From: Ambrosia x helenae
Taxonomy: Eukaryota > Streptophyta > Magnoliopsida > Asterales > Asteraceae
Reading direction: 5' to 3'
Assembly (NCBI GenBank): GCA_030844895.1
Contig: CM061224.1
Location: 78,286,127 to 78,350,126 of the forward strand
DNA length: 64,000 bases
Positions 21,455-33,189 of the stretch are shown here, piece after piece. Made by a program: the position numbers and the translations under genes. Under the pieces are notes generated by a model that ran no database searches, was not told the DNA's origin, and saw nothing but the letters and a program-made list of their open reading frames with translations. Numbering within the stretch: position 1 is the first letter of the stretch; every line of letters begins with the position of its first letter.

Positions 21455-23345
21455 TTTCATTACCAAAGTTATTGTATACATTTGTTGTGAAGTCATTAAA
21501 TTTTAATCTATCACAGTTGTTTAAAAACATTTGTTGTGAAGTTATTCAATTTTGTGTATGTACAGTGGCATTTTTAACTTTTCTTCAATTTTAATGTATG
21601 TTGAACTTTAGTTACAATAAGTGAATTTAACGTAATTTGTTAAACAAGTTTGTCATTGAAATACTATTAATTAATTCAAAATGTAATAAGTTGTCAATAA
21701 AAAGTATAATTACATGTTTTAGTTATAGTGATATTCTTTTAGAATTTTTTTTTGGCTCTTGTGTCCAAGTTATATGGAACAATAAAATATTATAATTCAT
21801 TTTTATGAAAAAATAGTTTTAAGTCTCTAGTTAATATTAAATTGATAATGTGTAAAGTTATGTTTTATTTTTTAGTCATTTAATAATATTAAAAAGAAGT
21901 ACATTTTGCATTAATTATGGTCATATCTTCTGTAAGTTTTGATCTATATCTTTCATTTGTGCAGTAGTTATTATAGACCTTTAGGGCTGTGGGCTGTTTT
22001 GTAATTATGAATTTGAAAAGATTGATTTATTTTAAATTTACATATATCAAGATTTTAATTATGTAACAAACGATATTATACTCAGTTTTTTTATGTTTAA
22101 CATTTACAAAGTTTTGTTTTATTACAACTGTTGGGATGTTAACAGATGTTATACAAAGGTCCAAAAGTAATGATTACTCTTTTTAAGTTACTTTATTAAC
22201 AATATTATTTTATTATTATTGTGTTGCAATTTTCTTCCAGTCTATTGAAAGGACCCAAAGTAGTTTCCAACTTCATATTTATTTGAAATGCAACTTATCA
22301 AGTTGAAAATTAACTTTCCGTATAGTTACTTTGTTACTTTTTTATTCATCTTATATTATAAAATAATATGAAAATAATATTATAAAAAATTTATTATTAA
22401 ATTATTATGAATTTGAAAAGAGTGATGTAATTTAAATTTATACTTATTTTTATCAATTTATTATGATAAAAATCTTATTTTTATTAATTTTCAACTGATG
22501 ACGACAGTTTGTAATTATTATGAATTTGAAAAGAGTGATGTAATTTAAATTTATAATTATTTCGGTAGATATTGATTACAACTTACTTTATTTCTATAAA
22601 TTTTGTCTTAATCTTTTAAGAATTTATATGGTAACTTTTTTTTTTTGTTTAATACTAGTTGTGGAAGGTCTTGGGTTCAAGTCCTTTAAAACACTTAGGT
22701 TGTGGAAGGTCTTGGGTTCATGTCCCACAGGTTACAGGATTTAAAAGAAATTAACCTTTCAAAAAAAAGTACATTTAGCATTAATTGCAGCTGTATTTTC
22801 TGTCATGTTGCATCTAGATCGTTCAGCTGTACATTGTCCACCAAAGACTTTTAGGACTGTAGCGACTGTTACTAGTTATGAATTTGAAAACACTAGTGTA
22901 ATTTAAATTTATAGTTATTTTTTTATATATTCATTACAAATTCTGTTTTAAAAATCTGGTTATATTATCCTTTAGTGGATAAATTGTAATTGATTACAGT
23001 TGTTTATTAACGTCTGTTCATAAGTATTACAAAGTCTGTATAGACATCTGGTTATATTACTGTTAGATCGTTTCAACATCTTGAGTTGCGACAACATTTG
23101 TGTCAATTCTATGTTTACAAAATTGTAATTGATTGTAGTAGGTATATTACTATTTCAACTTCACAATGTCTCTAATACCAAAGTTAATAATTATGATATT
23201 GAAATTTATTTTATTATTTTTCCGTTTGTGTTATTAATTGTTGTAGGTATATAGCTATTTTTTAGTGTATAAAAGGCCAGGAACTCTTCATTTCAGTTTG
23301 CAAGCTTGTAATACATGAACTCTTGAAAAGCAAAACAACCCTGTA
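21455..23345. other. AT-rich block with degenerate repeat units, no gene
   Basis: No supported coding region. A motif with TTATGAATTTGAAAAG followed by TAATTTAAATTTA recurs near 22005, 22404, 22518 (about 114 bp after the previous) and 22878. A longer unit with a CATCTAGATC-TTCA-like start recurs near 21945, 22808, 26940 and 31130. TATAAAAGG at about 23265 is followed by TTCATTTCAG, a layout repeated near 29843 and 31741. Confidence 0.55.
22655..22760 (+). repeat. duplicated B-box-like segment, possible SINE relic
   Basis: GTTGTGGAAGGTCTTGGGTT occurs twice about 31 bp apart. The first is followed by CAAGTCC, giving a GGTTCAAGTCC B box. An A-rich stretch closes the segment near 22770. Too short and degenerate to place in a SINE family. 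Confidence 0.35.
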
Positions 23346-23734
23346 TGTGACACCCGGCATGTTTGGCTTAAACATTTTAGTAATAACACCTAAGTCTACC
23401 TTAACGAGAAACATTTATAAACGGACATAACTAGGTTAGTTGAGTCGGGTCAGGATAGGATTGTCCAGGGCTCAATGATCTAGAGGATCATTGGGAGTCA
23501 TTTTGGGAATACACTAGTACCGTGTCCCGTTGTTGGTGAAATTACATAAACTAAATTAAGTGCTATGTGTAGATTGATTCTTATATGGTGGATTATATGC
23601 AAATACGTGTTTAAACGATGTGTAGATGATCATCCATGCTTATATATGTTAAACATAGATTAAGATTGCATGTTCATGTGTTAGGGTGCGTTAAAATACA
23701 TTAAACACGACAAACTGGAAAAACTAGATAACAT

Positions 23735-23930
23735 AGACCCAGGTTCGACCACAGCGTGGGGGCGAACCTGTAAAATGATTTAGGTTCGACCTTTGAGGAA
23801 AGGGCGAACCTGGAATGAGAAAACAATAGAATTTCATTCGACCAATTAAGGTACATTCGACCCTGAGAAAGGGGCGAAGGTGGGCATGTTCGACCAAGTG
23901 AATGGGGCGAACGTGGACTAGTATAAATAC
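23735..23930 (+). promoter_or_regulatory. TTCGACC/GGTCGAA array and TATA box of F3 LTR
   Basis: At least four pairs of half-sites (for example TTCGACCC with GGGGCGAA, and GTTCGACC with GGGGCGAAC) end about 15 bp before TATAAATA at 23922-23929. Confidence 0.65.
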
Positions 23931-25150
23931 CAAACTTTGTCATTTTTCACCATTTCACAAACCCTAACCGTCTCTAAACACTCTTAAATGATTTTAATCA
24001 CTAAGGAAGGAGTTTTTGCTCTTGTTTTTCATAATCTAACCTACCAACAACACCTAATCAAGAATCCAAGGTGTGTTCTTAATCCTAAACCTTTTCAAAG
24101 CATTTTAATTCGTTTTTATCTAACCCTAAATGTCCAGATCTGTTCTAAGGATGTTTTTATCCATAAAAACCTTTTAAACATCTTTCTAAACCAAAACCCT
24201 ATCATTAAACATAGGTTTTCATATCAATAAACATATGTTAATTATGTGTTATGTGATAGTATGTGTTGTTTAATGATTTGTTGTTGTACTAATGATAGAA
24301 ACATGATCTAGGGCTGATATTGATGATTATTTAAGATTGGTTATGGTCACAATTAGATGCTTAATAATAGCATGTCTAAATTGGGGGTTTTAATAAAGCT
24401 AGGGCTCGATGCATGATTGTATGATCAATAGAACTTTTTAAGGTTTCCAAACACATGACAAACTGAGCACTATTAAGATGATTATGGATTGATATCAAAA
24501 AGTTTCCTAATTGGGCAAAGATTTCATGCATGATGTGATGTTTTCATAATTTTTGCCATTTTGGGAATGGGCTAAAATGAACAGGTTTTGGGGCAAAATT
24601 GGTGGGGGTGGGGATATGTTGATCATATTCAACTGTTGTGCTTGGTGATGTTTCACGATGTTTCAGATGTTTTTGAAGTTTTTTTGGGAAAAATACTCTG
24701 TCAGGGTCGAAAGAGGAATCCGAGGGTCGAACCTGGATAGTATTGGTCCAATCAGTTCAAAAGGTCGAATGGGTCGAATGTGGCTTAAAAAGGGTCGAAG
24801 GTGGCTTTAGAAGGGGCGAAGGTGGAATAAATTTCCTGGTTCGACCCTACTGATTCAAAAATGAGATTTTTTATACAAACTAAGTGTTTTATGCTTGAAC
24901 ATTGTGTGTAGTCTATGTGTACTTGATTAGTTAGGGTAACGAGTCACCGACGGGATGTCGGGTCGGTCTAGTGTGTCGGTTGAAAACTTAAACACGTTTT
25001 AAAACATACTTGGTCACGATCTGGACAATCGGGGACCAGATAACCTTATGGTTATTAGTCGGAACACTTATGTGAACATTTTGATAGATCTCCGGTAGTG
25101 GGATTATCAAGGGCTTGGTTTTCTTATATTACTGAAGAACGCAACCGAAG

Positions 25151-25623
25151 GTGAGTTCACGGCCCCGCTTTTACAGCTTTAACTTTTGGGAGAGAAAACA
25201 TGCGCTAAACTATTTTGGTATCATATGTCATACTATGGTTTTAACTTTGTATTGTTATACGATCTTTGAAAGTCCCATGGAAAACCATGAATGTGCGGGG
25301 ATGCACAACGGGGGAACTGTGGATAGATCTATTGGGTTTGACAGACCCCACTCGACGGCTTGGAGGGCCGAGTGGGTGCATATTGTCTCGAACTGGTAAC
25401 ATTGGTAACATTGCTGAACACACTCAGGCCGAACATTGGTAACAGTCTAGTAATGGTTTTCCAATCGTAGTACTAATAAATTATACGCCTAGCTAGCGTA
25501 CTTGGTAACATTGATATAGTATGGACATGGTAACACTTTGGTAACTTTTGGTATCATATTGAATAAACCTGTGAACTCACCAGCATTATATATGTTGACG
25601 ACTCATTTGGCATGTTTTCTCAG
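25151..25623 (+). other. intron-like segment in F3 LTR
   Basis: Donor CCGAAG then GTGAGTTC at 25151, branch-like TGTTGACG, acceptor CATGTTTTCTCAG then GTCGCTAAGG with the AG ending at 25623 (473 nt). It contains the CACTCG hairpin block (about 25300-25385) and GGTAACATT repeats. Confidence 0.6.
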
Positions 25624-25892
25624 GTCGCTAAGGTAGCATCGGTTGGACTAGGCGCACGTGTCTGCACTGGCGTCTAGGATTAGTAGCATGTTTTGAAATA
25701 AGTGTCTTCAATACTTTGGAACACTGTTTTGTAATCATTAAATTCTTTAAATGCTTCCGCTTATGAAATCTATGTTTTTGGGTTTACGTACTTCATATAG
25801 TGTCGTTTATTGTGACTGTTGACTTGAATCCTGGTTTGTCATGCGCCTCGCGGTAAAACCCCACAGTGGAAATTTGAGGGTGTGACATTGTA

Positions 25893-26753
25893 TATCTTCA
25901 GTATATAATGTTATTTCATTTAAATTTTGTACCCTTAGTTTTCTCAAAAGTTGTGGCTTGAAACAAAAATGTATACCAATAACACGTTGCTAATGAATTC
26001 AGAATTGGTGTTGTTGGAAGATTCTTACAATCAAAGGAAAATGTTATCTGTTTTGTTATAATAAGAAAGCATGTCCAAAATGAGATGGAGACCTATATAA
26101 ATAATATGTTTCTAATTTTTCCGTTACTTAGAGGCATATTATTGTATATGTGTTCTTTTTCTTTGGAGCCGGCTTCGTTTGGTTTTGTTTTGTGGTGTTT
26201 CAGCTGTATTTTATATTTTGTTTTTTGTCTTATAGATGAGATGTGTTAGTTTGTATTAGTTCTCTTTTGCTGTCATATCTGAGTTTTTTGTTCGAGCATT
26301 TCTATATTTTATTTTTGTAAGCATTTTTCGTTTTGTGGTGTTTTGGCTGTATTTTGTATGTTTGTTTATCCTCAAATTGTAAGTAAAATTAAGCAATTTG
26401 AATTACGAACTTTATTGCTATAGCTTTATTTCAGTGTTGTAGTATAGAATATAATCAAGATACGTTTGAGCAATTAAGAATTATTCTAAAATATAATTTT
26501 CAAATCTTTTTCAATCTGAATTGTATATTTATTGTAATCTTTAATTGTAAAATTATATTGATTAACAGTTGTTTGATAAAGTTGGATATCATTCAACAGA
26601 TGTTTTAAAACATATTATATACAATAAAATGAGTATACCTTTATCTAAAAACAAGTCGAATTTCAAATTTAATCATTGAATGAAGTATAAAAAGTAATTA
26701 CAAAGAATCGATCTGTAAAGAAATTAGATTTGTTGATCTTAGATATTGTTATG

Positions 26754-26809
<56 letters not shown>

Positions 26810-27498
26810 GTTTACAAACAATAAGTTTGTTTGTTTAATTTAAGATAAAAATGTAAATTTATGGTAACCTTTTTTAGTTGTTCTATAATAGTTAAAATAT
26901 TTACATCTACCATTAATTGCCGCCGTATTTTACAAGTTTCCATCTAAATTGTTGAACTGTATAGTGATCATTATAGTGTTTTAGGGCTATTGACTGTCGG
27001 TAATAATCATTACGTTGAAACTCGAATTTTGAAGTGACATGATATTTTTTAGTTATACTTATTTATCAAAAATGAATATATACATATTTCTATTGATTAA
27101 AAAATTATAATAAATTAAGTTAAATATAACGATTTTAAAAGTTATCAGTTTTCATTTATAATGTGTTCTGTCAAATAAATGTTTTCATCATTTATTGAAT
27201 TTCATTTTGATTTGATCTATGTTTTTGTAAAATGCAATATAATTAAAAAAAGGATAATATATGTTTATATTTATATATAAGATTTACATTTCTCAAGTAT
27301 TATTAATTCAAAATTGCATTTTTTTTTTGCCAAATTACATTTACTATAAAGATCTAATAAACATTGGGAGTTTTTAGTGTATTCACCGTATAAAAACTTA
27401 AGAAATTCGGAATATTCATTTTCTATGTTTAGATATTCGTTCAGCTATTTTCACTTTACAATTCTCCATGATATATGCATAATGATATTAACATTATT
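25893..27498. other. AT-rich block continued, (TA)n tract, no gene
   Basis: Continues the block interrupted by the solo LTR. AGATTCTTACAATCAAAGG at about 26020 recurs near 29950 and, diverged, near 31900. A (TA)n microsatellite spans about 26757-26805. GTATAAAAAC near 27390 is a TATA-like site. I see no gene. Confidence 0.5.
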
Positions 27499-27940
27499 TG
27501 AAAATCCGATTTCAGACGGAAGATATGAGACGAGACAGAAATTGACGAAAACAATGTCATCACAGATTCGTATTACATCAGAAACGGTTACAGACACTAT
27601 CATCAGTAGGATGAACATCTATCTCGGGGCCGGGGAGGTCGGGCATGACCTCCCCCTTGAGAGCATTCAAAGCACAAACTCAAAATCTTGAAATGAAAAC
27701 CAACACATGAAATTTCTATGTATAGTCCAAAACATAAAGCCACATTCGACCCTTGAAGGAGGTCGAACCTGCAGGTTCGCCCCTTGTAGGGTTCGAACCA
27801 GGAATTTATGTGTTGGTCTATATTAACAAATGCATCAGATCCATAAAATGCCCTTATGGATCACCCCAAGCTCATGTAATACAATACAAGACTCAACCCT
27901 AGTCTATTCGACAGTGACGTCCACAGAAAGTGCATCAACA
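27499..27940 (-). repeat. 3' LTR of the non-autonomous element
   Basis: 442 bp. It lacks about 40 bp present near the edge of its partner LTR. CCACATTCGACCC, GGTCGAACCTGC and GCAGGTTCGCCCC half-sites (27744-27800) lie directly upstream, on the minus strand, of a TATA-like ACTATACATAG. Confidence 0.85.
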
Positions 27941-29189
27941 ATCTCCCCCTTGGACGTTGTTGGCGAATGCTAAATGCAACTTGCAACTTCAGTCAGTATT
28001 GTTGAAGTATCAATATTTCATCAACAATCTCCCCCTTAACTGATGCAGCTTCAGCAAAGTGTCTCCGAGATCCCGTAAGATAATGATAAATCAACATGTT
28101 CTTGAGTAACTTCATCTGTTCGAAACAATACTAGCCGTAGACGAGTGGATCAAGCAATCAGAAGTTTTTAGCAGGAACTACCGGTACCATTGAGGACTTG
28201 AAATGCTTCAGAAACTGGAGTTTTTACGGGGCCTAACAATATCTATTAATAGCTCTTGAAATTCTTCAGGACTGTAATCTTGAAACTTTCGTTGAATCTA
28301 CGTGCCACATGACTCCTACTGGAATCCCTCATTACTTTCGGAACATTGAGATCTCAGTCTTGATTTGCTTGTAAATAACAACTTTGTTTGAACAAGTTCC
28401 TTCAATCACACTGGAACTGGGTTGACTGTTCTCAACTTGCGGAATAAAAATATATCTGATTTTTCTGGCCCATAATAGTCATTTGAATTTGATTATCATA
28501 CTATTGATTCTCATGACTACCCCACAATAAAACATTTCATCATCATCATTTCTTCAACAATTTGTGTAGACATCATCACCATTCTCCCAAAAATCTTCAA
28601 AAATTGTCATTTCGAAAATTTTTACCCCTTAAAATACCAATTTTTCATTCTATATGTCGAGGGTTCGAAGGTAGAAATAAAGCTACGTTCGACCCTTTTG
28701 TAAGGTCGAATTTACATTGATTTGGTCTAACCAAGTTCGTTTAAGCCTGACTAAAATTGAGATTCCACGTTCGACCTGTCGTGAGGTCGAATGTAGAACA
28801 TAACCAGGCTCGACCTCTGTTATCAAAACAAATGAAGCTGATTCGACCTCTAAATCCTACGTTCGACCTCCCATAGGGTCGAATCTATTGCACATTCGAC
28901 CATTTGCATAAAAACGTGTTCTGCTTCAATATTTTCTGTAAATCAGTCCATAAACACTCTAAAACTTCGAATTTGATGATGAAACTTTTACAGAAAGGTG
29001 CGGAAATGAAAACCTAACCCTCGAAATAACAGAAACATGGAAAAATCACATGATTTTGGGTTCAATTAAGAATCTAGGGTTTCTAGGGTTTCAACCTTTC
29101 AATCAAAAACTGATTTTTAACGTCTGAAATCATGAAATCGAGTTGTGATTGACTCAAACGACTATTAGATCGTTCAAATCTGTACCACG

Positions 29190-29201
29190 GCTTTGATACC
29201 A
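29190..29201 (-). other. primer-binding site of the non-autonomous element
   Basis: Minus strand TGGTATCAAAGC, one base different from the usual TGGTATCAGAGC. Confidence 0.75.
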
Positions 29202-29203
29202 GT

Positions 29204-29689
29204 TGAGAATCCGGTTCAAAACCGAATCCACAGATCAATTAAGCGAAAACAACTCGGTTTCAGACGGAATATATGAGACGAGACAGAAATCGACGAAAAC
29301 AATGTCATCACAGATTCATATTACATCAGAAACGGTTACAGACACTGTCATCAGTAGGATAAATCTCTATCTCGGGATTGGGGGAGGTCGGGCATGACCT
29401 CCCCCTTGAGAGCATTCAAAGCTCAAACTTAAAATCTTGAAATGAAAACCAACACATGAGATTGCTATTTATAGTCCAAAACATATAGCCACATTCGACC
29501 CTTGAAGGATGTCGAACATGCAGGTTCGTCCCTTGTAGGGTTAGAACCAGGAATTTATGTTTTGGTCTATATTAACAAATGCATCAGATCCATAAAATGC
29601 CCTTATGGATCACTACAATCTCATGTAATTCAATACAAGACTCAACCCTAGTTTATTCAACAGTGACATCCACAGAAAGTGCATCAACA
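29204..29689 (-). repeat. 5' LTR of the non-autonomous element
   Basis: 486 bp, minus strand TGTTGATGCACTTTCTG to CCGGATTCTCA. TATAAATA lies at 29466-29473 (minus), just downstream of a GGTCGAATGTGG-type array. Confidence 0.88.
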
Positions 29690-29694
29690 TTATT

Positions 29695-31956
29695 TTTATT
29701 ATTTTTGTTGTGTTGAGTTGTCTTGCATTATATCAAAGATAAATTAAAATTATCAAAAGTAACTTCCAAGTTTAGGTGTACTTGAAATCTAACTGATAAA
29801 GTTCAAAACCAACTTTACGAATAATTAGTATATTTATTATTCTATAAAAGCAGAGGAAATGTCAATATTTCATTTTCATCTTTATACATCTGTCCAATCC
29901 AATATCCATAATGATATTTACTCTCAAATGTATTTCCATAGAGTTTCGAAAGATTCTTACAATCAAAGGAAAATAGATTACCAACAATCCGTTGGTAAGA
30001 AAGTTGGAATTCATGTTTTTCGTCATTTATACAATCAAAGGAAGCCATCAAGAGGAATTCTGTTGCACTTCCTTGAGTGACTAACAAAGATATTGTTTTC
30101 TTGTAATTTGTTGGGTTCAATATTTCCATTGGAATAAAGACATCGTAAGTTCGATGTTGGTATCTTGCTGACAAAGAAGAAAAAAGAGATGTCTTTTTAA
30201 TCTTTAGGGCTTTTAGAACTGAATCATATTTAAATAGTAGGTGTTGTCATGTAATTCTTTTCAATGTTTTTGTTTCTGTTTTTGTTCTGATGATCCTGGG
30301 AAGAAATATCATTCTCTAGGGTTTGTTTTCTAGAAGGATTTTTTTATGTTTAGTTGTATTTTTATATGCTTTTTTGTAAACTCATATATTGTAATTCTGT
30401 TGTCATTAAAGTAGTTTTTTAAACATATTTGAATTTTTTCTTTTATAAATCTTCCATTTTGTGTTTATTTTTGTTAAATTAAATATTTAACTCAAATTAT
30501 TGAATTGTAATAATATGATTGAATCGTATAACAGCTGTTTTAAAGAAACTTTGTTAAAGAGAAGTAAAACGATTTTAGGAAGTGTTGAAAACCGCAGATT
30601 AATTGTTGATATGTAGTGTCCCTGTCTTTACCACAGGGGTCTCTCGGTGGGCGTGGTTAGTCAAAAAACAATTGTCTACTGTTAAAATCAACAGATGATT
30701 GGTGTTTTGTAAAGAAATATTAAAAATGTAAATGTGTTATAGTTGCCAAAGTGATTATTAGTACATTGAACATAATTATAATATTTATATTAATAATTAA
30801 AACAGATGGTTATAATAACATAATTGACTTATATGTAAATATTCAGGTTACATATATTAAAATATATGTTACATTAAGTATATTTCATGTCATTTCTTAA
30901 AAAAGTTTGTCATTGAAATATTATTTATTTAAACATAATAAGTCGTTAATAAGAACTATAATTTCACGTTTTATAGATGGTGATATTTTTGTAGAATTTT
31001 TATTGATATAAAATATATGTTCATTTTTTAAAGATATAGGAATAATAAAAGGTTTCAAATCATTTTTAAGAACAATAGTTTTAATTGTTTAATTAAAATA
31101 AAATAATAATGTTTTAACTTATGGTATGTTTCCCTCTAGATCCTTCATTTGTACAGTGCTCATCAAAGACTTTTACGGCTTTGGGAACTATTTGTAATTA
31201 TGAATTTGAAAAAACTGCTCTAATTTAAATTTACAGTTATTTTGTTAGATATTGATTACAACTTATGTTTGGAAAGTCTGTTTTTAAACTCTGGTTACAT
31301 CATCCTTTAGTTGAGAATTGTAATGTATCACAGTTGTTTGCAACATCCGTTCACAAGTCATCAAATATTGTATACCTTGATGGTATAATAGGTTTATATT
31401 CGAAAGTTATAATTAAGACATTGAAAATAATCATAATATTCATACTATTAATTTAGATAGATGGTTATAATAACTTAAGTTATTGTTATTTTGACATGAT
31501 TTATGATTGTACCTGAAGAGCACTTAGAATAAATTTGTTACTTCGTATTAGTTCTGTTTTGCTTTATCATTTACTACACATATGGTTCTTCATAGCAGAC
31601 ATTGTCTTTGGAAATTTGTATTAGTGACACAAAGAGTAAACTATATATAACATTATTTTATTAGTTGTTTTGCTAATGGTTTTACTATTGACGCAATGAG
31701 TAAAAAATCTTATTATAATATGTAAGACATTTTATCTCTCTATAAAAGGCAAGCAATTCGTCATTTCATTTTCCAACATTATTTCTCTTCATTTATTATG
31801 ATAAATAAATAAAGCTACATCGATAAAAAAATATTATTTTTTTCCTATGAAAAAAAATAGATAAGAGTAAAGGCTTTGATAATCAAGTTAAAATTGGTAT
31901 TCTCGGAAGATTATTACAATCAAGAAAAATATTATTCTTATCGAGGTCTCCTTTAC
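29695..31956. other. AT-rich block with repeat units, no gene
   Basis: Two TATA-like layouts (TATAAAAGC at about 29842, TATAAAAGGC at about 31741) are each followed by TTTCATTTTC. ATTACAATCAAG at about 31905 lies in IGILGRLLQS if translated, compared with IGVVGRFLQS near 26010. That may be a coding relic or chance. A 110-codon minus ORF (30174-29842) spans one TATA site and matches nothing I know. Confidence 0.45.
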
Positions 31957-32339
31957 TGTGACACCCGGCATGTTTAGGTCAACATTTTATAAACACATAA
32001 AGTCTACCTTAGCTAAAAATGTTTATTAAACATACTTAACGGGGTCAGTAGATTCGGAACACAGTCCGTATTGTACAGGGTTCAATGATTTGGAGGATCA
32101 TTGGGTTAATCACACACGCACATGTTACGAGTCCCGTTGTTGGTGAATTACATAAACTAAATTACATGTTATGCGTAGCTTGGTTCTTATGTGGTGGATT
32201 ATATGCAAATACGTGTTTAAAAGATGTTTAGATGATTATCCATGCTTATATATGTTAAACATAGATTAGGATTACATGTTCATGTGTTAGGATGCGTTAA
32301 AATGTGTTAAACACGACAAACTGGAAAATCTGGAAAACA

Positions 32340-32516
32340 TAAGCCTTGGTTCGACAAATAGCGTGGGTGCGAACCTGGCATGGGCCTTGGTTCGACCCAG
32401 CGTGGGGGCAAACCTGGAAGGGGAGAACAACATAAAGGTTCATTCGACCTTATACAGGGGGCAAATGTGGGTACCTTCGACCTTGTACAAGGGGCGAACG
32501 TGGACCAGTATAAATA
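32340..32516 (+). promoter_or_regulatory. TTCGACC/GGTCGAA array and TATA box of F3 LTR
   Basis: Half-sites GGTTCGACC, GTTCGACC, CATTCGACC, CTTCGACC and GGGGCGAACGTGG precede TATAAATA at 32509-32516, as in the LTR at 23346. Confidence 0.65.
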
Positions 32517-33189
32517 CCACACTTTGTCATTTTTTACCATTTCACAAACCCTAAACGCCTCTAAACACTCTCTAGCAACTTTAAACATTAAAGAAGGAGT
32601 TTTTCCTCTTGTTTTCCATAATCTAACCTACAAACTTCTTCTAAACAAAGATCTAAGGTGTGTTCTTCATCCTAAATCCTTTTTAAAGCATTTTGATTCG
32701 TTTTCATTAAACCCCAAGAGTCCAGATCTGATTCAAACATGTTTTCATGGATAAAAACCTTCCTAACATCTTTCTAAACAAAACCTATTCATAAACAATG
32801 AGTTTTCATACAAATTAACATATGTTAATGGTGTTTTATGTGGTGTTATGTATTGTTTGATGATTAATTGTTGTATAGATGTTATATGTAAGACCCGCAA
32901 AACCGATATCAAACGGTTGGCATTTAAATAGTAAAACCATGCTAGCAGTTCAAAGAGATTTTATTTTATTTCAGATATTTTTGCAGCGGAATGTCAAGTA
33001 AGTTTTTAAGATTCCCAACATGGGTTTCCCGAAACAGGTCAAAACAATAATTATAAACCAACTAGAAAATTAGAAATAATATAAATGACGTTTGAGCAAA
33101 ATCCCCTAGACGTCTTCTTATTCGAAATGCCAACTGCAACTAAGTAGCTCCACTGCATGCCAAGGCGTCCCTTTTATTCATCAACAAAC

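Larger units (their letters stand above)
23346..25887 (+). mobile_element. F3 gypsy solo LTR, near-perfect TSD
   Basis: TGTGACACCCGGCATG to TTTGAGGGTGTGACA, 2542 bp, flanked by CTGTA and TTGTA (four of five match). Plus orientation. The TATA module is at 23735-23930, the leader intron at 25151-25623 and a second GGTCGAA cluster at 24700-24850. No PBS or PPT adjoins it. Confidence 0.88.
27499..29689 (-). mobile_element. small non-autonomous LTR retrotransposon, TSD TTATT
   Basis: A complete 2191-bp element, minus orientation, flanked by perfect TTATT copies (27494-27498 and 29690-29694). The LTRs are 27499-27940 and 29204-29689 (TGTTGATGC to ATTCTCA on the minus strand); the left one has a deletion near its edge. 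The PBS (29190-29201) is TGGTATCAAAGC and the PPT AAGGGGGAGAT adjoins the left LTR. The 1.26-kb interior has no gag or pol reading frame. It resembles a deletion derivative of a Sire-like copia element. Confidence 0.9.

Noticed and set aside
26757..26805. (TA)n run as an origin or promoter
   Set aside because: Plain dinucleotide microsatellite without supporting context.
29842..30174. 110-codon minus-strand ORF in the AT-rich block
   Set aside because: It spans a TATA-like site used in the plus layout, matches no family I recognise, and is not kept in the sister units.
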